Notes under the pieces: model-generated | Database searches by the model: none | The model's input: only the letters and a program-made list of their open reading frames with translations | Told to the model about the DNA's origin: nothing | Part shown: positions 11,276 through 23,912 of the stretch, one piece after another | Position numbering within the stretch: the stretch's first letter is position 1 | Layout: the number at the start of each line of letters is the position of its first letter | Source of the DNA: Megalobrama amblycephala | Taxonomy: Eukaryota > Chordata > Actinopteri > Cypriniformes > Xenocyprididae | Assembly: GCF_018812025.1 (NCBI RefSeq) | Contig: NC_063061.1 | Coordinates: 4,887,796 to 4,951,795 of the forward strand | Reading direction: 5' to 3' | Length of the DNA: 64,000 bases | Position numbers and translations under genes: made by a program

Positions 11276-12620
11276 CAGCAGCCGGAGGAGAGCTCTGCCT
11301 CTGTGTGCAGAATAAATATCTTTGTAATGAAAATAAGGATGTTTATTTCACACAAGAATATGGTGTTACATCTTTTTAATATTGAAAATTGAAATATTGA
11401 AAGGTTTTAATGACTGACAGGGGCGTCGTGTCTCGCGCTGATCTGTCAGTCAAAAGTTTGGACACTCCTGCTCATTCTTTATTATTATAATCTGTAGCTA
11501 TTATATATAAGTAATTTTAGAATAACAGCAAAGTAATCACATCACATTCTGTCTGCTCTTTTATACTGACCTTATGTGATAGTATCAATAACCCTCCATG
11601 CATGTTTCAATTGCACATTTTTCTTTCATCCCAATAAAACAATAATAATTTTGCATGTTGCATCTTTATTTACTGCCTTAAATACTCATTATGAATGTGT
11701 TGGACCCAGCCTCATTCATCCAAATGTGCTGAACACTGTGGGAAGACTGGGGTGCTGGAGATGAAGTGTTGGTTAAAAATGGGCAGGATTTATTGAATTA
11801 TCTTGATTGCATCTGCACAAATTCAGTGTTATTATAATGCAATAGAGAACTGCTGCTTCACAATAAACCTTGAGATGGAGACGTTCTCTTATCTCTAAGT
11901 TTACTTGTGTAGTCAACACAGCACAATAATATTCATAGTAAAAAAAAATTAAATCCTTAGATCCTTCAAATGTTAACCTTATCAGAAGCTAAATGAACAA
12001 TTCAGGAACCAGTTTAAATACGTGTGGACTGAAAGGATATATCAAGTCACTGAGGTTGCATGTTTTAGAAGGATATATTTGAATTTCAGTGCAAATATCA
12101 GGCTTTTAAATACTATAAACAGTCTAAATCAGTGGTATTTCCTTACACATTTATACACTTGTGTTTTAAGTAATAAACTAATATAGTAAGCCTTTACAAA
12201 TCTGAATCTGGAGCATTTTGTTTTGTAGTTTCATCCTTGTTCTTGAACAAATTATCTTGTTTTATTCTTCCCATGACAATACTACTAATTCTTACAAGGT
12301 TTTTTCAGTTTCTCTTGTCATCATTTAGTTTTAGAGACATTGATAATGTGGTCGGTGAACTGATAACTCAGATGATGAGAGTAACCAACATCAGACTAAT
12401 CTCAGTCTTACATGTACTCCAAACAGATATTTATAGACATCAGAGCCTTATATATCCAGAGATCCTCAGTCTTTTGGAGGGGAAAAAGTGTTTGTTGTCT
12501 TAAAATGTTTTGTATCTTGCAGTTGGAAATGTAATTTCCATTTCTGCTATGTAATTTCTCATTATTTGGACCTCCAAATAGACTGGTGCCTTGCAAAATA
12601 ATAATTGGTCCTCATCCAGC
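11276..12620. other. Intergenic, AT-rich, no gene seen
   Basis: AT-rich sequence upstream of irs2. Short open frames on both strands lack recognisable domains, splice-site context or codon bias. No transposon ends were recognised in this part. Confidence 0.6.
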
Positions 12621-12627
12621 ACTACTA

Positions 12628-12802
12628 CACTCTTGAATATAAGAGTGCTAGGAGGTTTTAGCAGCAACGAACCTTAAAGAAACGTTCAGTGACGAGTTCT
12701 CACTGTAAAGAACCTTTTGTCCAATGGAAAAGTTCCATGGATGTTTAAGGTTCCTCATGGAATCATCAATGCCAATAAAGAACCTTTATTTTGAAGAGTG
12801 TG
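12628..12802. mobile_element. Short MITE with ACACTCTT termini
   Basis: A 175-bp unit opening ACACTCTTGAATATAAGAGTG and closing TTTTGAAGAGTGT, with internal inverted phrases AAGAACCTTT and AAAGGTTC-like variants. The layout matches a very common fish inverted-repeat element. Non-coding. Confidence 0.65.
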
Positions 12803-15800
12803 TCTCTATCCTTTCAGAGTCTGCTGTCAAACTGTAGTCTTTTGGGATCTTTTGCCAAGTAACTGTTGACAGGTCTTCAGGTAAGAAGACACAGTCTGAG
12901 AGTTACGAAGATACACTCAGGATCATCAGTGATCTTTTAGTTATAATTTGAGATCTTCCGGTACACATTTCCTTCATTGTATTCCAATAGGGCAGCTGGG
13001 ACACGTCCTCTCTGCTTTCTTCAGGAGCCTCTTTAAGTTTTTAGACACCTCTGACCTGCAACACAACAAGAGGCACCACTATATTACTATACAGAAGTCA
13101 AAAGTACCCTACAAGTACTTAAATTGGTACTAATGATACCAGTCTTTCTGCAATACACTTCAAATCAGTACACACGTGTAGGCTACTGTTTTACTAACAT
13201 AAAATTGCCATCACATTATTATTATTATTAACAAGTATCACTATTAACTAGCTAAAAAACAAAAATATTGATTAAGATTTTTTTTTTTTAATTTTGATAT
13301 TTATTTGCCCTGCCAAAACATTCACTGGCCTTTCTTAAATAAATAAATAAATAAATAAAGTTATTGCTTTCATTGTTTTTGACCTTACAATACCAACATT
13401 TTAGATACCAGAGAAATTTCACAGTTCTCGATTCCAATTTATGTTCACAGCAAAAACTAATACTAGCCTAGCTAATATAAAGTTCAAACATTAAAGACAA
13501 GTAAACAGTCAATATTAAAATAAGAAAGAATAAACCAATTTCAAGCAATTGCACAAATAAGTATAAGACAACAAAGATACAAATTAAACACTTTACAGTA
13601 GGCCTATACTTGTGATAACTGTATCACTGCATGAAGTAAATATACACAGATACTATTAAAGCTACAGAAGTTATTTGTTCACTTACAGGTGCCCTACAAT
13701 CAAAAATTGACTAGGTAAGCAAGCAAGGACAATAGCGAAAAATGGCAGATGGAGCAATAATAACTGACATGATCCATGATATCATGATATTTTTAGTGAT
13801 ATTTGTAAATTGTCTTTCTAAATGTTTCGTTAGCATGTTGCTAATGTACTGTTAAATGTGGTTAAAGTTACCATAGTTTATTACTGTATTCGTGGAGACA
13901 ACAGCCGTCGCTATTTTCATTTTTAAACGCTTGCAGTCTGTATAATTCATAAACACAACTTCATTCTTTATAAATCTCTCCAACAGTGTAGCATTAGCCC
14001 ATTAGCCACGGAGCATATAGCCTCAAACTCATTCAGAATCAAATGTAAACATCCAAATAAATACTATACTCACAGGAATCGATGCATGCATGCAGCATGA
14101 ATGACGAACATCTTGTAAAGATCCATTTGAGGGTTAAATTAGCTGTGTGAACTTTGTTTATGCACTATATAACTGCACTTATAGTCGAGAGCTCGGGAGG
14201 GCAGGGAGCGAGAGATTTAAAGGGGCCGCGCAGCCTGAATCGGTGCATAGTTAATGATGCCCCAAAATAGGCAGTTAAAAAAATTTATTAAACAAAATCT
14301 ATGGGGTATTTTGAGCTGAAACTTCACAGACACATTCAGGGGACACCTTAGACTTATATTATTATATATTATTATATTACATCTTTTGAAAAGACGTTCT
14401 ACCGCACCTTTTAAACTGTTTATGTGGATACTCATCAAAACAGGCATTTTGACATAATGTTGTGTGCATTTGCTCAAGAAGATGCAAAAGATTACTTGAT
14501 TCTGTACTCGAGTGCTGTCTGAGAGGCGACTTTCTGAGTGCGCGCACAGAAATGATCTATCACAGCGCACCAGTACTGCAGTTCTCTGTCTTATGCTTGA
14601 ATGGCTTAAAATCACTTGAATTTTTAATCTGACAAGACTTAAAAAACACGTGAAAATAATAAACTTTCTTGAGGAAGCACCACATGGTGATTATAGTTTT
14701 AGATGACAGATAATAAAGGGGCTAATGCCCACCTAAAAACACCCGGCACCTGGCATTACTCCCTAAAGAACAAGTATCTAATTGTGTTATTTTGTTGATT
14801 TTTATGGAAAGTAATGTGTTATGTTACTTTTTCTCACCTGGGCTGGGCTTACTTGTTTGTTTTTAAACAACAAAAAAACAAAAGTTCTATTTTTGGTTAA
14901 TGTAAAGCCCTTTCACAAAAGGGAAATGAATAAACCTCAAGAAAAAAAAAGAAGAAGCAAATTCATGACTGTACAGTAGAGGGCGCAGTTTAAACAAACC
15001 TTTCAGTTGTGCTGCCATTCTGGATTGCAGAAGAATAGGACGCAGGAGAATAAAGTTCAGCACTGGCCCTGTCCCAAATAGAACCCTAAGCCCTCTTGAC
15101 CTTCCTCCGAATCCACACTTTTGTGATGTAATGGCGCTTTGATTGACAGGTAGAAGTCTGTTGTGGAGCTCGCTCATTGAGGGCGCATAATGGCTGCAAA
15201 GGGGGCGCTCACGAGCACCTGAAACCTAAAATGACAAATGGGACACACTATGGTCTTGTGGACTTAAAGGGATAGTTCACCCAAAAATTAAAATTATCCC
15301 ATGATTCTCACCCTCAAGCCATCCTAGTTGTATGACTTCTTCTTTCAGACGAACACAATCAGAGTTATATTAAAATATATCTTGGCTCTTCCAAGCTTTA
15401 TAATGGTAGTGAATGGGAGGCTCAAGATTTTGAAGCCCAAAAAAGTGCATCTATCCATCATAAAAGTAATTTTTTTGCCTATGTCATTTTTCTTACAAAA
15501 TCCCTTTGCTTCGCTTCAGAATATAGAATATAGAAAACTTTTATTGTCACTGTACAGCTGTACAACTAAATTTAGTCTCATTCAAGTGTACGCACATACA
15601 AACAATACATGTAAGAAAGATATATAATAAATAATGAAAATAATATGTACACTTTATATTTTGAATAAAGAGTATATTGCACATCAGAAATTGCACAAAG
15701 AGTGAACCTTATTGCACCATGAAAAATATTTTTCATTATTCATTCATTTTTAATTTTATTAACCCCTTGGAACCATATGGATTACTTTTATGATGGATGG

Positions 15801-16760
15801 ATGTGCTTTTTTTGGGCTTCAAAAAAGCTCAAGCCCTCTTCATGTCCATTATAAAGCTTGAAAGAGCCAGGATATATTTTAATTTAACTCTGATTGTGTT
15901 TGGCTAAAAGAAAACAATCATAAACACCTCGGATGGCTACAACTGGTCTACACAGCAGAGGAGGTTTCTGGATCTTCTGGATTATTTCCGTTTGTGAAAT
16001 TAAAGCATTTGTAAAATGTATACACACATATCTGTGTAAACCATACCAGAAACATTTATCATCTCACACATCATTCGTGGTAAACGGAAGCTCAAGCATG
16101 ACACGTGCGAGAACCAATGAGGTTCATTCTCATGTGTTCCAAGAGAAGTCAGCAAGAGGTCAAGCAGGTTCGTTGAGCTTCTGTTTATGTTCGTTGATCA
16201 ATGTTTAGATCTGAATAAAAGCCTAAATTAAATCTGTTCATCATATAAAACGATCGAGTCTCTTCAGAAATTTGGACTAAACCACTCAGTTCATATGGAT
16301 TAGTTTTACGATCGCTTTATGAACTTTTTGAAGCGTCAGAGTGGTAGTCGCAGCTGTCAATGGAGGGACAGAAATCTCTCCGATTTCAGCAACAGTATCT
16401 TCATTTGTGTCCCGAAGATGAACGAAGGTCTTACGGGTGTGGAACGACATGAGGGTGAGTAATTAATGACAGAATTTTCATTATTGAACAGACACATGGC
16501 TCACACACAGACAATTTACCTGTGCTGCATGTCTTTTACCTGTGGTGGAAACTGGAGTACATGGAGGAAACATGGAAAAGTGTTTACATTTTCTCAAAGC
16601 ATAAAAGTCTCTAAATGCATTAAATGTTTGAATTACAAAAATGAACAAATAAGACTTTACTTTAAGATTGACATTTTACTGTAGTAGTACACTAAACTGT
16701 GTTAGAGTCTCTGGGAAGTTCAAAGTCCTGATTGATTAGTGTAATGCATTAGGTTCAGTC
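12803..16760. other. Intergenic, repeat-rich, no gene seen
   Basis: No supported exon. Recognised pieces: an (AAAT)n run at about 13340-13360; a fragment at about 14218-14400 containing GGGGTATTTTGAGCTGAAACT, shared with repeats at 32202 and 60240; a TTAA MITE at 15264-15950; and a second half-element at about 16260-16480 ending GGTCTTACGGGTGTGGAACG, matching the right arm of the copy at 36273-37042. Confidence 0.6.
15264..15950. mobile_element. TTAA-flanked palindromic MITE, truncated copy
   Basis: Left end TTAAAGGGATAGTTCACCC at 15264. The left arm (CCAAGCTTTATAATGG, TTTTGAAGCCCAAAAAAG, CATCATAAAAGTAA) is mirrored at 15778-15945. The right terminus is missing. The central 15520-15770 has unrelated sequence including a TTTATTGTCACTGTACAG phrase common in fish repeats. 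The same subfamily occurs at 46402-46753. Confidence 0.65.
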
Positions 16761-17309
16761 CCAGCAGGGATCGTTCCCAAAACTAACGTTCTTTAAAAGT
16801 TATTTAAATGTTAGGAAAAAAAACGTTCTTAAAACATTTTTTTTTTTTTTTTTAAAAACTATATGTTTTGAACATTCAGAACACTTTCAGAAATAACGTT
16901 TTCATAACATTTTCAAAATGATAGAAATGAATGTAACGTTGAAATCTAACGTTCACATAAACCAAGAAAAAACATTCTTAATAGGCTACATTAATTAAAA
17001 ACTGAACGTTTTGACTATTAACGTCACTGGATTATGAAAACATTTGGCAAATAATAATTGCATTATAAGGATGTTCCGAGAATGTTATTCTAAGAACGTT
17101 TTCTATTGTGAGAACATTCAAGCACGAATAACGTCACATGGACGTTCCAAGAACATTGTTCTAAGTACATTTTCTCTCAGCATTACGAGAACGTTTATTA
17201 ACTATTAATAGCGTTATAAGAACGTTACTTTAATAACGTTTTGTCCTAACATTTACATAGCTTTTAAAGAACGTTAGTCAAAGGTATGGGAGCGTTCCCT
17301 GTTAGCTGG
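16761..17309. mobile_element. AACGTT-rich inverted-repeat element
   Basis: Left end CCAGCAGGGATCGTTCCC and right end GGGAGCGTTCCCTGTTAGCTGG form imperfect terminal inverted repeats 549 bp apart. The interior is saturated with AACGTT and AGAACGTT. Non-coding; family not assigned. Confidence 0.65.
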
Positions 17310-17534
17310 ACCATAACTGAACAGAAAAATCTAGATGTTTCTTACCTGACGCTGATATTAAAATGGCCAGTCTTAAAGTCCCCGTGATTTTGCTCTCTTT
17401 ATATTGAAAGGTGCAGCATGCGGAAGAAAAGAGTGCAAACGCTACGCTAGCTCAGGTTAGTCAAAAACACGTGAAGAGAAGTATTGGGATAATACAATCT
17501 ATCAGTGTTTCTCTGATACTGGAATTTCTGCCCT

Positions 17535-17685
17535 CTGCTGGGGTATCCATGTATGGGAATTTCTGCCCATCCAAAACCTGGCTGTACCAGTTATCTGTGA
17601 TCTTCTGCACAAATCGTCCATCCAAGAAACAGTTCTGGGGCTTGAGTCGGACATGACACACATCCCTCTGCAAGTACATCAAGCC
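17535..17685 (-). pseudogene. Relic exon of a membrane guanylyl cyclase (kinase-homology region)
   Basis: On the minus strand, after a TTTGCAAG acceptor-like site, about 50 codons read GLMYLQRDVCHVRLKPQNC, then FLDGRFVQKITDNWY and VLDGQKFPYMDTPAE. This matches the kinase-homology segment of retinal or olfactory receptor guanylyl cyclases, whose pattern is GxxYLH..HGRLKSxNCxVDGRFVLKITD. The usual HGRLK is HVRLK here, and the position where a donor GT would follow PAE reads GG. No neighbouring cyclase exon was found, so it looks like a single decayed exon left by duplication. An exon of an unseen functional gene is less likely. Confidence 0.5.
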
Positions 17686-19943
17686 CTTGCAAACACAATG
17701 TTTTGAGGGTTTTTTTTTTTAGTCTAACCATGTCATACCTGAACATGAACACGTTTTGTTTCTTTGTCGCCATCTCTGTTTGAAACCTGCAATTGCAGTT
17801 GTTTGCAGAATTATCATCTTTATGTGGGTTGTGCATCGGCGTGAATCCTCAGCGTGGATGAATCTAATGTTTGCTGTCAGTCACCGGACCGGTGTGGATA
17901 CCGTACTTCTGAATCACAGATTGTAGTCTTGAAGTATGACCAAAATAAGAATTTACACCGGAAAATGTCATCTGAACAAGTAAGTAACAAAAGAAAACAA
18001 TAAATAAATCACGCTGCCCCTGTTGATTAAATCTAACGATGGCTTATCTCATATCACATCAAACCGTGCAAATTATTATTATACTATGTTCTCAAACTGT
18101 AATTGTTAACAACATCAGCATTGTGTGACTGTGTATTTAGCGTGTATTAGTGTTACCTGCAGATTTAAATTTCTGTACAGTCTCTCTAATGTTAATTTGT
18201 CATACAATCGCCATCAAAATAAGTTTAATTATTGCAGCTGCTGTGAGAAAAGGCTAAATGATCTGTCACCTGCAGCATCCTTACATGATATAGCCTAGCT
18301 GGGATTCGTTCTTCATGTAAACAGACGTGATGTAATAACACAAACACAAACGGTGTCATTCTCTTATTAGAAAACATTATTACAAGCTTACCGTTGTGAA
18401 TCAGACTACAGTATGAAGATAGTTTTGAACACTGGCTGGTTATGCAAATGCTCAAAAATTGATTTTGGATCATTTTTTACCAAAAAAAGTTACGGACTGC
18501 AGCTTTAAGAAATGTCAATAGTCACCAAAACAGTGTGATTAAGGTGCATTCACACCATGTCAGAATTATTAGATAGCACACAAACGCCTCCTTCAAGATG
18601 TCTCTTAAAGAGTGCTTCATCTGGAAAACAAATGATACACATCTTTAAAAATGCAGTTTTAAATACATTCTAGTCTAGAGCTGCACAATTCTGGATAAAC
18701 TGAGAAACATTGTGGGAGACAGGGATGTCTATAGCATTGTTAGTTCATATTAGCTCGGGTCCATTAAATTCACATTCAACTGTATATCACATCTCTGTCT
18801 GTTTTTATTTATATTGAGGTTAAGCACAGCATTTTGCAATATCTTCATGCAAACACCATCTTTTGTTCAACATGGGGTTTGTGATATAATATCATCACAA
18901 CATCATTATGAGTTAAACTTAAATTGATTGCTTCTTAATGCAATGCATGGATGCTATATATTATCGTTATTTTGGCAAACTCACCATGTCAAATGTGAAT
19001 GTTGAGAAATGTATAAACTGCATCGCCTCCCCATAATGCAGAAAAAGACATATTTTCTTGCAGTATTTTATTTATAATAATAAAAAAAAAACCTCTACTA
19101 CGAGAGCAGGTTCTTGTTGTTTGCAAATGAAGGAAAAGAAGGAAGTGCTAAAACAAGACGTCATCACTCAACAGGTCGACACATGTAATAATCCCTTCAA
19201 AGTCAGACTGTAGCAGGTGTGTGATGATGGCATTGCAGATTTATGTCTATGCAACCTGAAGATTATATAAATTCCTTATTATGACAGCTCTCACATCCCA
19301 CATATCCAATGGTATTTTGATAAAAAAAAAAAAGTTGCATGATAGAAGCTTAAATTTTATGCATAAATAAGATATACAACAATTTCTTTATTCTATCTCT
19401 ATAAACATGATGCATCCAAACCGTGAATATAGAATGTTCTAAGAATCACAAAACAAGCACGAGTTACTTCTGAAAAGCAATTTAATATACTGAACATGTG
19501 CAAATCTACAGCAGAACATCTTAAAACAGTCATTGATATAGTCTGCTTCGTTATGGAAGGCAGGAAGCCCAAACACAACAAATCATTTATGTTTTAATAT
19601 TCAGTAACTTTATGACAAGAACTGCAATATTTTCTCAAGATAGCATCTCAACTCTTAAAACATTTATATCTACATTAACACATAAAGATATATTTGAATT
19701 TACAAATGTGGATTATTCTGTTCATATCATTCATTACAATGAAAAAAACAATACGTGTTTCAGGAAGATATATGGTTTGAACAACTTCTTAATGTTCTGC
19801 TTTAGATCCTCTTCAAAACAAAAGCAAATATTTACAAGCCAGTTTTATTTATGATACTTTGATATTGTTTCAAAAACTTTGACATGGCATTGTGATGATA
19901 AACTAGTTTAGACGTAAAACACGATTGTGAAAATAGCTATACT
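17686..19943. other. Intergenic and probable 3' UTR of the NHS-family gene
   Basis: No exon recognised. For the NHS-family gene to the right (minus strand), candidate polyadenylation signals (TTTATT on the plus strand) lie near 19387 and 19845, so roughly 19380-19943 may be its 3' UTR. The remainder is AT-rich with no clear repeat ends. Confidence 0.4.
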
Positions 19944-20211
19944 TTATGGACCGTGTGACTGTACATAGCTATTTTTGCAGTGGGTGATGTTTGCTGCAAT
20001 GGTAACTGTGGGCTTGGAGCTTCTGAGGAGCTCTGCGGCGGAGATTCGTTCACCGCAACCGGCCTTGGCACTTCTCGTCCTTCTCAGAAAAGCCATGAAG
20101 TTGTCATTTTGAGAACTGATCTTGGAAGCTCCGCTGCCGAGTGTCTGAGTGCCAGGGTCACCTTGCTTATTTTCAAAGGAGTCTTTACGACCCAGGAGCT
20201 TTCTTTTAGAC
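19944..20211 (-). CDS. NHS-family protein, last coding exon
   Basis: Acceptor TTTTGCAG ends at 20212. The frame inherited from the previous exon (R completed by AG plus G) reads SKRKLLGRKDS, the highly conserved C-terminal signature of NHS, NHSL1 and NHSL2, then a block NFMAFLRR...GERISAAELLRS that parallels the conserved (S/T)AxE(I/L)L tail motif of the family. The stop is TAA at 19944-19946. The tail beyond SAAELLRS is much shorter than in NHS. The join is exact: 1891 + 139 + 268 nt equals 766 codons including stop. Confidence 0.88.
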
Positions 20212-20300
20212 CTGCAAAATGGAAAAATGATGAGAACAATGAAAAAACAAGACTGGAGCTGTACTGGGAACTAGAGTATTTTGTAGCAGCACTAATTAAC

Positions 20301-20439
20301 CTGTGAATTATGGTGAATAGATCCTCCGTGGTTTGAGATTTGGACTTGTAAAGAAATACATCGTCTTCCTCTCCTACTAATTGTAGAGGTCCAAGGTCGG
20401 GCATTCGGTCCCTCTGCTCTGCATCGTATGTTGGATGAT
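20301..20439 (-). CDS. NHS-family protein, penultimate coding exon
   Basis: A 139-nt exon between an acceptor (TTCATGCCAACAG, 20440-20441) and a donor (CACAG then GTTAAT, 20299-20300). It encodes DHPTYDAEQRDRMPDLGP and on to KSKSQTTEDLFTIIHR. The TTEDLF(T/A)(V/I)IHR block is the hallmark of the NHS family and continues across the splice into SKRK. The exon receives one base and passes two bases, consistent with its neighbours. Confidence 0.88.
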
Positions 20440-20513
20440 CTGTTGGCATGAAGAATTGAATTTGATGAGATTATAGCAGTTTCGCAAACTGAAAAATTCA
20501 GTCTATTCTTGCC

Positions 20514-21910
20514 TAGGGCTGTCACTAACAATTATTTTGGTAAATGAGTAATCGGTCGATTATTCTGATGATTAATTGGATATTTTTTTGTGATAATAAT
20601 ACACACAATATATATAATATATAATATAAGCAATCAAATTATGTACATTAATGCCTGCAGAGGGCGCCAATGGCCTGGTGTTGTTACACTTACTAAATCC
20701 TTGTTTAATATTGGCCAAACGACATTTGATTAATCTTTAATATTTGGCAACTTCTTTATGATAGAAATACTAATGCCACTGTAATTTCTTGAACAAGAAT
20801 ATGTGGACATGCAAACTCAGAGCGAGGGTTTAAACTTTTATTTTGAAATCGCGATGAAAGATTCGCATCATAGACTGTAAAAAATGGGTTCGCATATATA
20901 GAGGGCTTGCATTTCCCGCCGAAACAAGCCCCTCAGCCGGTCTGAGTGGTAAAAGAGCCTGCTGAATGAATGGATTTAATTGAGGAAACTGCGAAAACGT
21001 GAGTAAAACATTAAACATTTAACATTAAACAATTAAACTAAAGGTTGGACTCGATAGTGTTCCTGTTACAACTTACCAAAGATCCAGTGATTCATGAATA
21101 TTGACATGCAGCCAGGAATCGTGTTTCCAGACATTTATATGTGCCTGATTTCGACGCAGGGGAAATACATAAAGCAAATTTGAATGTGAATGCTTTATAT
21201 TATAAATACAATATAAGTAGGTCTAAATCCGGGTGATTACTTGTATCAATTTTATATTTATCATCCAGTCCTAAAATTGTATAGTTTATTTAAAAACACC
21301 CAATTATGCAGAATATAAGAGGGTTAATATTTAATTGATGAGTTGTTAATACAACATATAGGGTATTATTTTACATAAATTCAACATATTGACAAAATGA
21401 TAACTGCAAATCCACGTTTCACTGCCTGGAGTCCTGTTTCTGTGGATTGCATGATCCATTTGCTTCTCTTTTCTTTACCTTTTGACAGTCTGTAAAAACA
21501 AACCTCAGATTTCTTGTCAAATCTATTTGTACAGTCAACTGCAAAGCTCTTTCCCATTTTGAATGTGTTTTGTGTGTTTTTCTCAGCATTCATGCTGAAA
21601 ACCAATGCTGCCACTCAGTCTTTTTGCCACTCAGTGGGCGTAACCGCAGTCACTCCGGCCGATGGTGACGTCACGTGAATACCCTCTATAGAAACATATT
21701 GATGTATTCTCACTTGGTGTAGGTTTATAAATTATTTACCTTATAATCTGATGAAATGACGCACATTGCATTTACATTCCCAGATGAACGTTATAAGCAA
21801 CCCAAAGTGCGTCACTTCTGGTATTTTGGTTACTCAACACTGGTAAATTGCTATCAAGGATTTTTAAAAATCGAGTACTGGAATTTAATCGAGGAATCGT
21901 GACAGCCCTA
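20514..21910. mobile_element. hAT-type non-autonomous element in an NHS-family intron
   Basis: Ends are TAGGGCTGTCAC and GTGACAGCCCTA, perfect 12-bp inverted repeats, flanked by a perfect 8-bp duplication TTCTTGCC (20506-20513 and 21911-21918). These are hAT hallmarks. Length 1397 bp, no transposase. Its right edge is only 25 bp from the donor splice site of the large coding exon. Confidence 0.92.
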
Positions 21911-21935
21911 TTCTTGCCCATTACAGTTCTCTTAC

Positions 21936-23826
21936 CTCCTTCACTTGAGTGCTGTTGCTCAGTGACCATAGGGTAAGTTGGAATGACGCCATATAAGGTA
22001 ACATGATATTGACTTGCCGAGGTTGGAGACTTTGGAGACTTGCAGTGTTTAGATGGAGACTGGGCTTCATCTGGGCTCTTCAGAGAGGCTGAGTCATGAT
22101 AAAACGAATTGTCCACAGCTGGAGTCTTTGTCAGAGGTGGTGGTGGGGCTCTTCTCTTCTTATGAAGTTGGTTACAACAGGTGGTTGCATTGAAGGGGAC
22201 CACATTTGGATTCTGTGGCTCAAAAGAGCATGGGGGTTGTGGCTGACGGGATTCTCTCGTCGTCTGCGGAGAATGTCCTTCCAAAAAAATCTGCTGCCTC
22301 TGATGATGTGCTTGTTCAATACTGGTGATACTTTCTGATGGTACAGTCACTTTAGGTTTTGCTTTGTTGATCATTGCGTAGATGTCTTCTGATCTCTCAC
22401 TGACTGTGACTGCTGGCGGTTCTGGATCAGAAGCCGCTCCACAACGTGGCTGTACCACAGCATTGGGTGGCCATTTGTTTCTCTGCGGCTTTGGAGCCAC
22501 TGGTGGTTTGGCTTTTTGGTTGTTTGTAGGGCTTAAAGTGATTCCACCCCTTTCAGTCTCCTCCTCAATTATGTCATTTGTAGTTTCCTGTGCATTCTCC
22601 AGATCAGTGCTGCTGACTGAACGTAAACGCACATTGTTGAGGTCCTCCTGAGTAACCACTGGCATTATCAACAGGCTGTTACTCATCCTTTGCTTGGGTC
22701 TGGTGGCTTCAGTGCTATCCGAGTAGCGCCGATTCACTTTTGGCTGAACTGCGGAAGGTTCTAGATCAGGAGTGGGACGTTGAATCTCAGGAAGCTGAAG
22801 AGATAGCCTTGCATTGCGGTTTCTTGCCCTTTGGCATGGAGGAATAACACCGGAAGGCTTATGCCGCATTCTGCAGCCCAGTTGAGAAGGTCCCATGGCA
22901 ATCGAGGACAGGACTGACTGAGTTGGAGTTTCACACTGGCTTGCGTAGCCACTCGACGGAGAGTTTGGCCCAATGCGTTTGGACGGTGAAGAGATGGAGG
23001 GCTGGGAGGCGGAAGAGTGGGAAGAGGAGGGAGATGTGTTAATTTCAGAATTACCAGATGTACCCTCATGTACTGGAGTTGCCACGGAGGTGCCTAGGCC
23101 CGGCTTGCACGGTTCGCTGGATCGAAGCTCATTTAGTGCTCTGTGACTAGAGACAGACGTCTTCGGTGCCACCTTGCCAGGTGCTTCAGTGGTGGGAGAT
23201 GATTTTTTGCACTTACCAACGTCTTGCTTCGAGGTTGGGATAAGATCTGGCAGTATCATGACACTTTGGGCATCTTTTCTGAGGTGAAGTCCCTGTATTT
23301 TGTGTTCTGAATACTTGAGCCTTTGCAGTGACACTGTTCGTACAGGTGGAGCTGGTTTCCTTTTGGCCTTCTTGAGGACGATGCTCCGGGATCTAGACCG
23401 CGGCACTGCATCTGGAAGTCGATCACCCCTCCTTGCAGAGGTGCTGTCGCTGCCGCTGTCCTCCGAGCTGCTGCTGGGATATGAAAGCGCGTAGCTTTCG
23501 CACCGGCGTCGGGCCACACCTGGGTTGGAATTGACAGTGGTGGAAAGTGACAAGGAGCGTCTGTGGAGCTCAATGTTACTGGTCGGTCTACTCCTACGCT
23601 CTTTCTTCAGGGAGCTCAAGCCATCTTTATCTCGTCTTGTCACGGCAGCAGAGTCAGTGGGTGAAGCCTGGCTCGGCTCCTCTGGATCCTGGAACTGTGG
23701 AGGGGGTTTGATCACGTCAGGTGCCATCAGAAAGGAGTTTACATTATCATCCCACTCGGATGAAAAGGTGGAAACGTTTGGGCCGCACCAGCCCTGACCA
23801 GAACAAACCAAGGTTGTGTTTTCCAT
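21936..23826 (-). CDS. NHS-family (Nance-Horan syndrome-like) protein, large coding exon
   Basis: First 630 residues of a predicted 765-residue protein. NHS-family proteins regulate actin and lamellipodia, in part through the WAVE complex. Family marks here: RSRSIVLKKAKRKPAPPVR and VSLQR at about 147-169, matching the basic/proline block of NHS; NSPSSGYASQCETPTQ at about 288-303; and in the following exons TTEDLF..HRSKRKLLGRKDS. The protein is otherwise Ser/Pro-rich and likely disordered, with SH3-ligand stretches (PPVAPKPQ, RAPPPPLTKTP). The donor is GAG then GTAAGAG at 21934-21935. The start ATG (AAG ATGG, good context) follows an in-frame stop within the same exon, so in this transcript form it is a true start, and the N-terminal WAVE-homology domain of long NHS isoforms is absent. 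Which member it is cannot be fixed; a fish-specific or anciently duplicated paralogue is possible. Confidence 0.88.
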
Positions 23827-23912
23827 CTTCGATTTTAGTTTAGCACTTTCTCATGAATTTGTTGCAGAGATATTCCATTGGCTCCTTCAAGCTCTTCTTG
23901 AAAACACACAAC
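23827..23912 (-). other. 5' UTR part of the NHS-family large exon
   Basis: A strong acceptor on the minus strand (TTCTGTTCCCCCAG) ends at 23913. All three frames of the 86 nt between it and the ATG contain stops, so this is untranslated sequence joined to an upstream noncoding or alternative first exon that I did not identify with confidence. Confidence 0.55.
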
